A stretch of 64,000 nucleotides of DNA from Lophius americanus (Eukaryota > Chordata > Actinopteri > Lophiiformes > Lophiidae): positions 186,001 to 250,000 of the forward strand of contig JBBDHG010000051.1 in assembly GCA_037951165.1 (NCBI GenBank), read 5' to 3'. This document shows, one piece after another, positions 22,434-33,985 of the stretch. The position numbers and the translations under genes are program-made. The stretch's first letter is position 1. Each line of letters opens with the position of its first letter. A model generated the notes under the pieces. That model had not been told where the DNA came from, ran no database searches, and saw nothing but the letters and a program-made list of their open reading frames with translations.

Positions 22434-24017
22434 ACAAGCAAAACCATGAATCCTTCACGGTCTGTGAGACGCTGCTGGATTTCACCGTGTATTCCTGAAA
22501 TATTTTATAGTCTCAGGTCAGAGGTCACACAATCGGCGTCTGAGTCCACGACGACGCTCTACAGATCAAAACATCTTTATCTTCTTATGCTGTTGTGTCC
22601 TTTCTGCTAAATAACTGATTCTCTGATCGACCTGCTGCCGATTGTCTTTTTTATATTTATAGGCAGCTGTGATGGATTATGACTAGAAATATCAATCAAC
22701 AAACTTTGTCATTATTTAATCAAATTTAAAGCAAACATCAATATTTGCAAAACAAAATCATTGAAAATGTTTATTCAAATCGAATAAATTTGAATAAACA
22801 TTCAAACGGAATATATATAAATAACTAATATATAAATATCTATGTGCCGATCTAATCCCAAATGTCCTCCTCCTCTTCCTCATCCTCTCCGTGAGCACTG
22901 AGTGTTGAAACCTTCCCTCTGGTGAGGAGGAAGCCCCCCAGGTGAGGTCTCCGGGGTTTTTTCACAGAAGCCAGTCAGGCCTACAGGGACAAATCAGAAA
23001 CCGGCTCTTGTTTAGGCCACAACAAGGCGGTGGAAACGCTTACAGTCGGGTTTTTTCGGTCGGCATTTTCCCTGCCACCAAGGATTCGGTCATGAGGTCT
23101 CGCTTTTCCCGACCAGTTAGCAGGCGGGAGACGTCCAATCTGCATTTCCTCATATGAGGGAACGACTCACAAGCAGCAGCAGGTCCAGAGTAGAACCACA
23201 TAGAACACGTCTGATTTGGAACGCGGACTTGTTTCGATTTTGGACGTGATGAGGAAATCCAACTTAGTCAAATCAAGCTGATTAATCAGATATAGGTAGT
23301 TATATTATATATAGTATAGTGCCGAATTACATGTAATCAAAAGATATGAATTTAGATATGAATTTAAAATATTTGGCATCAATGTTTTTCGAGCGTGAGA
23401 ATCAGGATTAACACATTAATACACGGAAGAAGGAGTCAAAAAGAGGAACGTCAGGGGGAAAAAAAGAAAACTGAGTCAAACAAGGAGAAGAAATTAACAT
23501 AGAAATTAACCTTCAGACTGAAACAGAATATTTAACCCCTGAAAACGCTCCTACAAAACAAACAAACACAGAATCCATGATAGAAGGTATCTGTAGAGGG
23601 TCTGATGTGAATCAGGATGCAAATGACACGATATTTTTACTCTAAATATGATAATGGTAAGCGTCTGCTATGATAATCCCACGTCTCCCATGTGGCGGCG
23701 TTGATGATTGGAGCATCTGATGAAGAACATGCCGAATGAAGGAGCGTTAAATCGTCCCACTTGAAATGAAATAGGGACGCCGTCTGCAGCTCTTCGGGAA
23801 AGCTAATCCTAATCAAGTGTGATTGCATCTAACGTCGTGTCTTTGGCAGGACCGGGTAAACACGGGTTTTTTCACCGGTTCCGTGTGTAAAACTGTCTCA
23901 TGGGGGACGGGTCGGACTGTTGACATTTACGTGGGCGGGAGCTCGGCACGCAGAAGACAAACTCATGAATAGAAATAAGTGTTTGTATGGACTACTGCGT
24001 TGGATGTGGATGGCCTT
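22434..24017. other. Unassigned non-coding sequence
   Basis: No gene or repeat family recognised. AT-rich around 22,680-22,850 and 23,280-23,390. Confidence 0.45.
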
Positions 24018-24432
24018 TAAAGAGAGGGAGATGCAGAGAGAGAGAGAGAGAGAGAGAGGGAGAAGGAAGAGAGATAGAAAAAGAGTGACGGGCAGATAGA
24101 GAGCGAGAGTGGAGGACAGAGAGAGAAGGAAATTAGAGATAGAGAGGGTGTGAACGGTAGAGAGAGAGGGCGAAGAACAGAGAGAAGGAAGAGAGAGAAA
24201 GAAAGTGGGGAAAGAACAAGGAGAGAAAGATAGAGAGAGGGCGGAGGACAGAGACAAAGGGAAAGGGTGACAGAGAGAGATACAGAGAGGGTGAAGGGCA
24301 GAGATAGAGAGAGAGAGGCTGAGTGACACAGGGAGAGAGAGAGAGAGAGGGTGACTGACTCAAGGAGAGATGGGTGACTGACAGAGAAAGATAGAAAGAG
24401 AGAGAGAGAGAAGGAAGGAAAGAGAGAGAGGG
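24018..24432. repeat. (GA)n-rich imperfect microsatellite
   Basis: About 415 bp of gagaga runs interrupted by short words such as 'gggtgac' and 'gaaggaaga'. The plus strand is almost all purine. The Ser/Leu-rich minus-strand frames are repeat translations. Confidence 0.95.
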
Positions 24433-24795
24433 TTACTGACAGAGGGAGAAAAGAGACATGTAATTAGACAAAAGCAAAGAAAGAAACCCCCCCCCCTCAT
24501 GCTGCCCTTTAGAAACCAACACAACATGCGTAGGAACACAAACAGGCAGACTAATAAATATGCAGAGAGCAGAAAGCGCCACGGCGGCGGTTTGTCTCTG
24601 CTGTTGTTTTCTGCCGCTCAGATAAACATTGATGGTTTTACACGTCACACATCATGGGTACCCCGCATGGAGGGGCATTAGATGGAGCTGGGCGAGCAAG
24701 ATCTGGAGGAGAGAGAGGAAGTGTAACCAGGGTCGATGCCGGGGACAGGAAGTAGGTCACTTTACGTCACCAACGTTTCCCTCCGGGGTGAAGAA
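24433..24795. other. Unassigned non-coding sequence
   Basis: Nothing recognised apart from a c-run at 24,487-24,496. Confidence 0.45.
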
Positions 24796-25410
24796 GTATT
24801 TTTCCCTCTTAGAGAGATATTAATCCAAAAAACCCCCAAACTGCAGTAATCAGTGACCCCCCATAGGTGAGTCCCGCCCACCCTGTTCAATCACAGCATC
24901 ACCTTAAAGGTCCAGTGTGAGGAAATTAGAGGTATCGCTGTCAGCAAGGTAGCCTAAGAAATAAAACACTACAACAGAGTGGGACGATGATGATATTGGT
25001 TCTCGTAGGAACTTCGTATATGGGGGGCTGGACGCCTGGGAACTCAAGGAACATCCAAGGAACTGCGGGCCTCAATAAAGGTCAGAGTTCAGAACTTTGC
25101 TTATCCACCGGGCAAAATGTCGTCATGGGAGAGTGGCCCCACAAACCACAACACACCTTGAAGAACATCAGAGGTTCTGGGAGAATCTTCTCTGGACTGA
25201 TGAGAGGAAAGTGGAACAGTTTGAAGACAGGGGTCACGTTCCATCAGGTGAAAACCAAATATGGCATTCCACCAGAAGAACATCAGACCTACGGTCAAAC
25301 ATGGAGGTGGCAGTGGAATGTTGTGGAGATGATCTGCTGCTTCAGGACCAGGACGACTCGCCATCATTGAGGGAAACATTGATGTTGGATCATCTTTGAG
25401 ATGTTAATGG
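24796..25410 (+). mobile_element. Tc1-type DNA transposon remnant (copy C), interrupted
   Basis: The left part 'tttttccctcttagagag...aaactgcagtaatca' (24,796-24,855) matches the Tc1 leader. Foreign sequence follows, including a 'ttaaaggtccagtgtgag' TTAA-type word at 24,903. The transposase region resumes at about 25,035 ('actgcgggcctcaataaagg') through 'tctggactgatgagagg' (W-T-D-E-like) to 'catcattgagggaaac' at 25,378. Dead. Confidence 0.8.
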
Positions 25411-25789
25411 GTTAAAAGTCATTTTGGATTCTTATTCCACTTACATGACATATTGTGTTTAAATGTGTCCCAGAGAGGAAAACTGGTCCAAAAATGTTGA
25501 CAGTCTCTCACAGACGGAAGATTCCTGCAGAGATTCTTGGTTAAGCCTCTCCATCACACTCACACGCACTCAATAAATAATCCATCCCATGTCTTAACCC
25601 CGAGACAAAAGCTCTGAATCCGACAGAATCCACCTCCCAGTTAGTGTCGTACTCCAGGAACAGGTGCAGTTGACCCTCGCCGCGCTCCGATATTCCCATG
25701 AGGCTTTGCGGTCGGCTGTTCTATCGCAGGTCATCGCTCGATACATCGCTCATCAAAACGCTCAAATACCCAGAGAAGGTCTGCTGTAA
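25411..25789. other. Unassigned non-coding sequence
   Basis: Nothing recognised beyond possible Tc1 trailing sequence near 25,411-25,460. Confidence 0.4.
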
Positions 25790-26507
25790 CACACACACAC
25801 ACAAACACACAACCTCAAACACGCACACGCACAAAGGCATACACACACACACACACACAAACACACAACCTCAAACACGCACACGCACAAAGGCATACAC
25901 ACAAACACACACACACAAACACACATCCACACACAAACACAAACACACAAACACACACACAAAAACACACACACAAACACACACACAAATACGCACACAC
26001 ACTCACGAACACACACACACACAAACAAACACACAAAAACACACACACAAACACACACACAAATACACAAACACACTCACGAACACACACACACACACAC
26101 ACACACCAACACACACACACCAACACATACACACACCAACACATACACACAGACAAACACAAACACATACACAAACACATAAATACACACACACACACAA
26201 ACACACAACCTCAAACACGCACACGCACAAAGGCATACACACAAACACACATCCACACACAAACACACATCCACACACAAACACACACACACAAACACAC
26301 ACACAAATACACAAACACACACACAAACACACACACACACACACACACCAACACACACACACCAACACATACACACACACCAACACATACACACACACAA
26401 ACACAAACACATCCACACACAAACACACACACACACAAAGGCAGACACACACCCACACACACACAAACACACACACACAAATACACACACACAAACACAT
26501 ACAAACT
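25790..26507. repeat. (CA)n/(CACAAA)n array with higher-order repeats
   Basis: 718 bp almost free of T. A marker cassette 'aacctcaaacacgcacacgc' followed by 'acaaaggcatacacaca' occurs three times (about 25,809, 25,868, 26,212). The 'actcacgaacacac' word marks a further duplicated block (26,000 and 26,078). It therefore grew by block duplication as well as slippage. The 277-codon Thr/His frame is an artefact. Confidence 0.95.
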
Positions 26508-26544
26508 TTTTTTTCATCCTGGAGTTTGTAATCTTTATTAAATG

Positions 26545-27150
26545 TTTACATATACATATATATGTACATATATATATACAGTATTATATGTTTACATATA
26601 CACAGTATTAAATGTCTGTATGCTTACATATATATGTATACATATATATGTATACATATATGTATATTATACATATATATGTATACATATATATGTATAA
26701 TATACATATATATGTATATTATACATATATATGTATACATATATATGTATACATATATATGTATACATATATATGTATACATATATATCTATACATATAT
26801 ATGTATATATGTATACATATATGTATAATATGTATACATATATATGTATATATATACATATATATGTATAATATACATATATATGTATATTATACATATA
26901 TATGTACATACACATACATAGTTTATATGTCTGTATGTTTACATATACATAAATGTAGATATATACATATATGTACATATATATGTAAGCATACAGACAT
27001 ATAATACTGTATATTTATATATGTATATAATATACATATATGTATATACACATACATAGTTTATATGTCTGAATGTTTACATATACATGTATATATATGT
27101 ACATATACATATATATGTACATATATACATATATTTACATATATATATAC
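26545..27150. repeat. AT-rich palindromic array (tatacatatatatg)n
   Basis: About 600 bp built from 'acatatatatgtat', itself nearly self-complementary, so both strands read alike. Two longer words, 'tttatatgtctgtatgttta' (near 26,920) and 'tttatatgtctgaatgttta' (near 27,060), mark a ~140-bp higher-order repeat. Both-strand Tyr/Ile frames are artefacts. Confidence 0.95.
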
Positions 27151-27266
27151 AGTTTTATATCTCTGTATTGTTTTCTATTGTCCTTTTACTACATCGGAGC
27201 TGCAAAATTTCCCAGTGGAGATGAATAAAGTTCTTTCACATTCTATTCTATTCTATTCTATTCTAT
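27151..27266 (+). mobile_element. LINE 3' tail with (TTCTA)n
   Basis: 'gcaaaatttcccagtggaga' then 'tgaataaagttctttcac' and five ttcta units match the usual 3' end of fish non-LTR elements (conserved 'ttccc..tgggga..aataaagt' plus a microsatellite). A sister tail lies at 31,280. Confidence 0.65.
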
Positions 27267-27279
27267 TTGTCTGACACCT

Positions 27280-27504
27280 AAAGTTAAGAGTTCCTTTTCA
27301 GATTACAGTTTTTCATTCCGGCCCCGGACGCTTTCTTTGGGTTTGGGCTTTTTGATGTCTGTGTTTTTCTCTTTCATTTCTTTAATACAAATACTTTGCC
27401 ATTTCTGGATATTGCTGTACTTTTCATACAAATCGTTGGTACTTGTACTTTACTTGAATATTTCCTTTGCATACTATGTTAAAATTCTACTCGATTACAT
27501 TTCA
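27280..27504. mobile_element. 'acttttactt(aag)tac' dispersed repeat, partial
   Basis: Words such as 'cttttcagattacagttttt', 'gtacttgtactttacttg' and 'ctactcgattacatttcag' are shared with 62,640-63,020 and, in other orientation, with 28,230-28,480. Resembles a common non-autonomous DNA element of fish; the class is uncertain. Confidence 0.45.
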
Positions 27505-28150
27505 GGGGGGAATTAAACGACTCTGTCATTGCCCGACCGCAAGGCTGTAACCCCGAAAAGCCCCCCGTCTCCTGCATCTCACAACCAATCCTCCTGATTC
27601 AACTCCTCAAAATAAATCAATCAATCAAACACATTTTATTTAAATAGTGCCAATTCACAACAAATGTTATCTACAGAGATTCCCCCATAAGCAGTACTTT
27701 GTGACGGTGGCGAGACAAAACTGGCTTTTAATGGGCAGAAACCCCGAGCAGATCCAAGACTCAGGCTGGACTGACTACTGCCATGACAAGAGCCAGTGAA
27801 GAAAGAAAAAGAAGGTTGGTTGGGGCAGGGACATGGAAGTTTGGTGAAGTAATGTCTGAAAAACGGTTCTATTCATGAATTTTTAAAAAACTGCTCCCCC
27901 TAGTGAGTAAAAATATGAACTTTTTGAGTATAACTTGTAATAAATCTCCACACGTCTTTTATTTGCAGCAAACGGGTTGAGAAATTATGGCCTGAGATGA
28001 AACCCCCCCCAGTGTCGTAAACGTACCACCAACATCTCCCAAAACTCCACTCCAGTTCTTCCTCACATTGAAGTCTATGTGGGTCTGAAATTTGAAAATG
28101 ATCCATGAAATAGTTTTTGCGTCAACACCAAGGATCTGAAAATGTCGTAA
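27505..28150 (-). mobile_element. 'ctagggggagc' dispersed family, copy 4 (interrupted)
   Basis: The left terminus 'cattgcccgaccgcaaggct' and 'cctgattcaactcctcaaa' are followed at about 27,605 by another repeat. The family resumes at about 27,870 with boxes at 27,895 (gctccccctagtgag) and 28,010 (cccccccagtgtcg) and the phrases 'cagttcttcctcac' and 'atgatccatgaaat'. Confidence 0.75.
27605..27860. mobile_element. Dispersed teleost repeat nested inside family copy 4
   Basis: Begins (aatc)n then 'ttatttaaatagtgccaatt' and 'caacaaatgttatct', and continues 'attcccccataagca', 'gcagaaaccccgagcagatc' and 'aagactcaggctgg'. I recognise this phrase order as an abundant fish interspersed repeat; its class is not certain. 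Its position inside copy 4 makes it the younger insertion. Confidence 0.65.
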
Positions 28151-28229
28151 ATCTGAGAGCGGCTGATGTTTTTTTAAAAGCAACACATTTAAACAAGGAT
28201 AAATCGCTATAATGTGGTACGGTGGGTTT

Positions 28230-28480
28230 TTTTATTGGACGACTACATCAGTAAGATATACTTTCTGTACATGTTAATGCAGTAGTAGAAGTAATCCAGA
28301 AACGTCCTAGAGGTAGTACTCTACTACACAATGCATACTTTCATACTTTCAGTATATTTTGTTGATAATACCTTTATCTGGGGAACGTTTGGAATGTTTA
28401 TACCTGTATCGGAGTATCTACACACTCTGGCTACAGTACTTATACTCAGGTAAAGTATTTGAATACTTGTATACATGTAA
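28230..28480. mobile_element. 'acttttactt(aag)tac' dispersed repeat, copy 2
   Basis: 'atactttcagtatattttgt', 'tgataatacctttat', 'gtacttatactcaggtaaag' and 'tatttgaatacttgtat' match the pattern of the 62.6-kb copy. Confidence 0.5.
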
Positions 28481-29060
28481 ACTTTTCACGCAGCTCTAAT
28501 TTTGGATCCATGCGCTCCCAACAGCCAAAATCTCATTTCAAAGGCTAATTTATTCATAGTTAATATCTATCCTCAATAAATCCCCGTGTGATCTGTTATT
28601 TTGATGTGTTTTTGCACGTCCTGGTTGAATCATAATTGCATCAGCTATTGAGGAACGGAGCCAGCGTTTGGTTCTGTTGGTTCTGTTTGTGTTTTAATGA
28701 CCTTGAATGAAAAGCCTTTTCATAATTTTTAATGACGGCGTGGCTATTATAACTCTCTCTTCATGACTCACGCTACCAAACTCCTCTTGATTAATGAATA
28801 GAGCATTTCATAACAAGAAAAAAAAAAAAAAATGCTGTAATCACTTTGAAATCAAAACGCTCCTCAACTGAACACCTCTGAGTTTTTCCATTCACTTTAA
28901 TTAAAGTGGAAATCCCGTTTTTTAAATCGCTCCTATTCGACACAGCTACGTTCCAAAACCCCTCACTATCTAAGTCGTTCTTAAAATATACAGCAGTGGA
29001 CGTTTATTTCACAAAATATTTCAAAATGTAGTGTGAATATAGGAATCCTTGTCTGCTGCG
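28481..29060. other. Unassigned AT-rich, non-repetitive sequence
   Basis: Complex sequence without frames or repeats; contains several TAAT/ATTA core words (for example 'tttttaatgacgg', 'ttgattaatgaatag'). It has the look of conserved non-coding DNA but nothing here proves that. Confidence 0.3.
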
Positions 29061-29195
29061 TTAAAGGTGCAGTCTGTAAAATCTGTGGGGATCCAGTGGT
29101 GAATTTACAGACTTTCCCCTGCATTATGCTTCAACTCACTCTTCCCCATCCAAGATTCTACAGACGATGACATCATTGTGACCCTTCAACAATTA
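29061..29195 (+). mobile_element. TTAA-bounded MITE-like repeat
   Basis: Opens ttaaaggtgcagtctgtaaa, continues 'atccagtggtgaatttaca' and ends 'gacatcattgtgacccttca'. The reverse of this last phrase occurs inside the 32,705 copy. Confidence 0.55.
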
Positions 29196-29344
29196 TTCTG
29201 CCGGAAGGATCGCGCGTTTGACAAATTTAGGTTCAGAGATCAGGACTTATATCATGGCACTGGAATTCTTTGTATCTTAAAAGCACCAGGGTCTTAGCTA
29301 GCAATCAAATTCTTTGCTGACACGGCAAGTAGTAGCCCTTCCCT

Positions 29345-29482
29345 GCTACTAGCAGAACTAGTTTTTCTGCGTCCCCTAATGCTACTACCAGAGCTAGGTC
29401 TGGCTAATTCCTTTAATGCTACTACCAGAGCTAGTCTGGCTAATACCTTTAATGCTACTGCCATAGCTAGTTTGGTTAAGAC
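29345..29482. repeat. 36/37-bp minisatellite, about four copies
   Basis: Units start at 29,345, 29,381, 29,418 and 29,454 with gctact(a/g)(c/g)ca and contain 'gagctagtctggctaat'. The outermost units are the most diverged. Confidence 0.9.
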
Positions 29483-30475
29483 TTGAATCCTTCTCCTATC
29501 CTGCAAAAATGGGAACCTATGAGGTTGAGAAGCCTCCACCCACTCATGGAGGAAGGTGGAGCTTCTGACTAGGGAGGGGTAACTGGCAGAGGGTTCCACA
29601 TGATGAAGGAGAGACATTATCATATTTCTACACTCAACATAAAAACAAGAGGACGTTAAATAAGAGCACTCTCATATAGAATCAATCGGGTTCTTCTTCC
29701 CCATAAATAACTGTGAAAAACAACCAAACGTCTGCAGAGAAGGTGAGCGGCGTGTTCGCAAAGCGCCGCTGAATAATCGGATGATGTCAGGAGACGTTAT
29801 TGATTTCTATCGTTGTTATTGCGCCGTGCCTTTGCCCCTCAGCGCTGCTTACAAGTCAGACGCACCACTCCAGACCAACACAGCACCGCAGGAGCAGATC
29901 AGGAACATCCTCCGCCCGCCGGAGAAGCTCATATCCATGTATGTGGTGCGCCGCCGCTGCTCGCCATTATTCCACGGCGCTCTCATCCCCCGACGGACAC
30001 AGCAGGATCCTTCAGATGGCGCCCGGGAACAATGATCTATCACTGCCTCGGATATCTAATCAAGGTGTCATCCTTTCACTCCCCGGGGTGCTCCTACCTG
30101 TTCACAGACAGGCGTTCCGTGCGCCCCCTGCAGGGGAGATTATTAATTGCCAATCCGGAGGAATGTTAGTGGTGTTCAATCACGGGTGGAGGCCCGGGGG
30201 GAGAGAGATGGAGATTAACGTTTAACGAGCATCCAGCCGTGGCGTTACCGGGATGTAAATACCAACAAATGGTTTACGAGCATAAGTAGATAATAAGAAA
30301 GCTTCTCGCGCCTTTTTTCTTTTTTTCAAATTTAGAACGACTTCAGTCAGAAAGAAAAGAGATAAAACCGGATTAATGACCCAGAAAATAAACATTCGTA
30401 TATTCAGTGGAGAATAAGGACCCAAATGCAGACAATGTGAGCGGAGGAGAGGTGAGAGCAGGAGTTTAATATCGG
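29483..30475. other. Unassigned sequence, CpG-rich centre
   Basis: 29,780-30,220 is richer in CpG and has overlapping plus-strand frames (84, 118 and 141 codons). None shows a recognised domain, splice context or signal peptide, so I do not call a gene. Confidence 0.35.
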
Positions 30476-30730
30476 CCCCCCCCAACACTGAGGTTAAAAA
30501 CCCGAAAAAGACGCCAATACCCTGCATTGTACAAGCAAAAACCCAATGATGGATCTCCTCAAATTAAATGTCGGTCCAATGGTGGAGAAATTATGGCCCA
30601 GACCTTAGGAGATAAAGCTCCTCCTATTGTTGGGAAAATACAGCCCACCTTTGCCGAAATACTTCCAGTTCTTCCTCGTACTAAAGTCTATGAAGGTATG
30701 AAATTTGAAAAGGGTCCATGAAATGGTTTA
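30476..30730 (-). mobile_element. 'ctagggggagc' dispersed family, copy 5 (short)
   Basis: The left part 'cattgtacaagcaaaaaccc' matches the terminal region. 'ggagaaattatggcccagac', 'gctcctcctattgttggg', 'ccagttcttcctcgtact' and 'gtatgaaatttgaaa' follow. Two modules only. Confidence 0.7.
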
Positions 30731-31279
30731 GAATGGGCGGGGCTAAAAGACAACTTGCAAATGCAGAAATCTGATTGGCTGCTGTAGGGCCTTGATCTTA
30801 TTACAGAGTATCCTGATGGTTGATGTTATAAACAATCCGGCACCGAGGATCAGATCACAGACAAATAAAAACTCAGTTTCATGTTCCTTTTTTTTAAAAA
30901 ACGAGTCACCAATGGTAGCTTTCCCAAACTTTCCCAGGATGGTTTTTTCAGCCCATGCGTGTCGTAAGAGCATAGATGTCAACGGACGCTCACCGGACGA
31001 ATATCCATAACATTTTTAAGAAAAAATAAAAACATACATAGAGAAAAGATTTCATCAAAGCCCAAATAATGCAATTAAAAAAAAAAGAAGCCCAAACTGC
31101 TGATTCTGACTTTTACCTCGTTAGACTCCGGGGTCTGTCGAGATTGAATTTGTATTTGTATTTTATATTTAGCAGCTTTCATGTTTGCTTAGTTGACGAA
31201 AATAAAATTCTTTACAACATGAATCCACATTTATCACCTTTAATATTCAAAGAAAGTGCAAAACACCCCTTCAGCAATT
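30731..31279. other. Unassigned non-coding sequence
   Basis: Nothing recognised; A-runs near 30,890 and 31,076. Confidence 0.45.
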
Positions 31280-31372
31280 TTTCTCTTTTCTGTCTGTTGT
31301 TGGAATTACTGCAACAACTAAATTTTCCCTGTGGGGATTAATGCAGTTTCTATCTATCTATATCTATCTGAA
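31280..31372 (+). mobile_element. LINE 3' tail with (TATC)n
   Basis: 'gcaacaactaaattttccct' then 'gtggggattaatgcagtttc' and tatc units; same plan as the tail at 27,151. Confidence 0.55.
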
Positions 31373-32704
31373 GCTTACTTACTCTTTTTTTTTCCTCCCC
31401 AAATTTAGACTCATGAGTGAATAAAAAACTTTTCCACAAACAGAATTAACTATAGCGACCAAAGTTTGTCACTGGTTACGGATCTCCATTGATGACGGTC
31501 TGTTGAAGTGGCGTCAGTTTTCTCAATTCAGGCTTAACAAAACCTGAACTCAGTTTGTTAAACCTTATCAGTTTGTTAAAACCAAATTCCTGCAGGGCTC
31601 CAATCGTCATCTGGGATTCAAGCCGTCCAGGAAGTCCGGTTGCGTCGTCGAAGTTTTCACAAAAATCCTGGTTTCCCTGCTTACACTCGAATCCGGTTTC
31701 AAAAGTTGGGGGTTTTCAGGCCCCCCAAAACACCGTTGTTGTGTGAGTAAAAGGTAAATCCACAATAATATGATGCTGTTTGATGTAGAAGCATGTTGAT
31801 GTGGTCTTAAATACTCCAATGAGACACAGGGGAAACTCAAAGTACGTGAAACATGAAAGATGATATCCTTAGACAGGAAGTGAAGGAGAAGACACAGGAA
31901 GTAGAGAACAAAGTCAGAGGGAATAAATGGGCAAAAACAGTTCATAAGAAAACCAATGACAGGAAGTTTAGAGCGATAGTTGTGACTATTGTTGTGAAGA
32001 GTTAAAGCCTTTCACAGTAAAACAGGAAACACTGACCTCAATGAAGAACAACGACCCTTCAAAATAAAGCAGGATTCCATCAACTAACACCCAAACTATG
32101 ACAATAACACTCCATTATGCTGCAGTGTTGCATCGAGAACAACAGTGACTGGTGCCACATGTAAGAGAAAAACAATCCTGTGATCTCCTCCTCTGACTTT
32201 CGTGTCATCATCTCGTGCTTTTATTCCTTTATTCAAACAGAATCCACAATTTAAAGCAGAAGATAAAAGAAATGTGGGTCCAATTATTCTGAAATGGGGT
32301 GAGATGATAAGAAAACAGGAGAGACCGGAGAGAATGATTATTGTTCAGTCAGTCGTTGGAGGAGATTAATCCTATATTTCTCCTCCTTCTCCTCGCTCTC
32401 CTCCTTCTCCACACCTGCTGCTTCCTTCCTGCATGAAAGATAGAAGATAGACTCAGGGATCAAGAAGGAGTCTCCTGCCACTGACGTCTGATTGCATCAC
32501 ATATCACACAAGGTTCAACCAGATTTTCTCAAATCCCCGAAGCCCCCTCAGCTCAGCCCTGTATGTGCTCAGAACACCGATCGGATCCAAACGGAACTCT
32601 TCGACACTAAAACCAGTCAGAAAAAAAAAAAAAAGATTAAATTACATTTGAATTATAATGGTTTCGGTTCTTGACGCAATCAATACTAGAAAACATTAAA
32701 AACA
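31373..32704. other. Unassigned non-coding sequence
   Basis: No gene or family recognised. A short direct repeat 'cagtttgttaaa' occurs at 31,552 and 31,569. (TCTCC)-like runs lie at 32,375-32,410. Confidence 0.4.
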
Positions 32705-33110
32705 TTAAAGGTGCGGTGTGGAAAATGTGGAGACAGATGAAAGAAGAAGGAAGATCTACGGTGGCCTTCAAGGGTCAAAATGATGTCATCATCTTGGACA
32801 GCATCCATCATCCTGTCCTGTGACGAAGTAGGTGGAAACATCTGGAAACGGTATTTAGTCAGTCAATCTGTGTGGGTCGAAGCTTGTAAACATTTTTCGT
32901 TCATTGTTGTGCTAGCTCTAATAGTCGCGGCGGCGGCAGCCCATCATCTTCCTCCCCTGGGAAGAGGAAGGGGAGTGGATGTTCCCCTCCACTCCTCGCC
33001 AGATGGTCAGTCCGACCTAGCAGCAGAATTAGCATAGCTAAGAATCTAAAACGTTTGATGTCATCCTCCTTCTCCAGTGTCAACTCCTCCTACCTGGTGT
33101 CTTGACCCGC
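32705..33110 (+). mobile_element. TTAA-bounded MITE-like repeat, longer copy
   Basis: Opens ttaaaggtgcggtgtggaaa. Contains 'ttcaagggtcaaaatgatg', the reverse of the 29.19-kb phrase, and a small internal hairpin (ggagtgga/tccactcc near 32,972-32,995). The right edge is not defined. Confidence 0.45.
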
Positions 33111-33735
33111 CTCTTTCCCCTGTCACTCATCCTGCTCGGTGAAACTCCACCTCAGTCTGTAAACCGTATATCTCAAACTCCAGTAAAGGTACAATCATAT
33201 CTGGATCGTCTGAAAATGTCTAATTTCTGTAAAAAAAAGTTGGATGCCAATATAAAGTACAGATACCACAAATCCCAGAATGCAACTTTGCAACGCAAAA
33301 AGTTGCATTCGTTTTTTCTGAATTCCATGAGATGTCCCGGTTTTATTTACATTTAAATATGTCCACAATACCTCTGATTGAAATTTGTTTATTTTATTTC
33401 CGTTTCGAATTAATCTTGACCCAGTTTGGACTTTAACTTTGACTCAGAATTGACTCACTCTGACTCGTCTGTGATTGAGTGTGACCGCGCCGCCTTCTCA
33501 GTTACCTGAAGCAACAAAGTTCTTAAAAAGGTTCCGGACTTTCCCTCCTGGTTCCCCTCCAGAGCGACTTAAACCCTTACAGACGTAAATAATCCCAGGT
33601 GACGTCAAACGTTCTCACTTTTGTTTTTCTCAGAGTTTCCTTCTAACTTTTGTTTCTCAAACTCTTTTAAGTTTTCTTGTTTTGTTTTGTTTCAATAACA
33701 TTTTCGATTTATTTGTCCTGTGTGTTTTGCATTCG
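33111..33735. other. Unassigned non-coding sequence
   Basis: Nothing recognised; T-rich from about 33,620. Confidence 0.45.
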
Positions 33736-33985
33736 GTCTTAATATTGAGTGAGTTGTACTTCCTGTCTACCGTACCTGTCTTGGTGCAGACCAGGTTCTG
33801 ACCCTGAGCCAAGACCCTTTGAAACATTTTCAGAACCCTTTCCAGACTGATGGGTTTCAGTGAAGTTCTGGAATTCCCTGTGATTTTGGCATAGTGTGCT
33901 TCTGGTGACTCCTGGGAACCAACTTCCTGCTTCTGAAGATGGTCCGTTTTCTTTCACTCTATTTCCAGTTGGGTGGTTTTAAGGA
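33736..33985 (-). mobile_element. Tc1-type DNA transposon remnant (copy G)
   Basis: The minus strand reads 'tcttcagaagcaggaagttg', 'agcacactatgccaaaatca' and 'cccatcagtctggaaagggt', matching the 5' part and HTH start of the other Tc1 copies. It is the only Tc1 copy of this family on the minus strand. Confidence 0.75.

Noticed and set aside
23898..24363. Ser/Leu-rich minus-strand proteins
   Set aside because: They are antisense translations of the (GA)n microsatellite.
25698..26531. 277-codon plus-strand frame
   Set aside because: Low-complexity translation of the CA array with no domain.
29800..30225. 141-codon frame in CpG-richer DNA
   Set aside because: Three overlapping plus-strand frames of similar length and no recognised domain; most likely GC-driven lack of stops.
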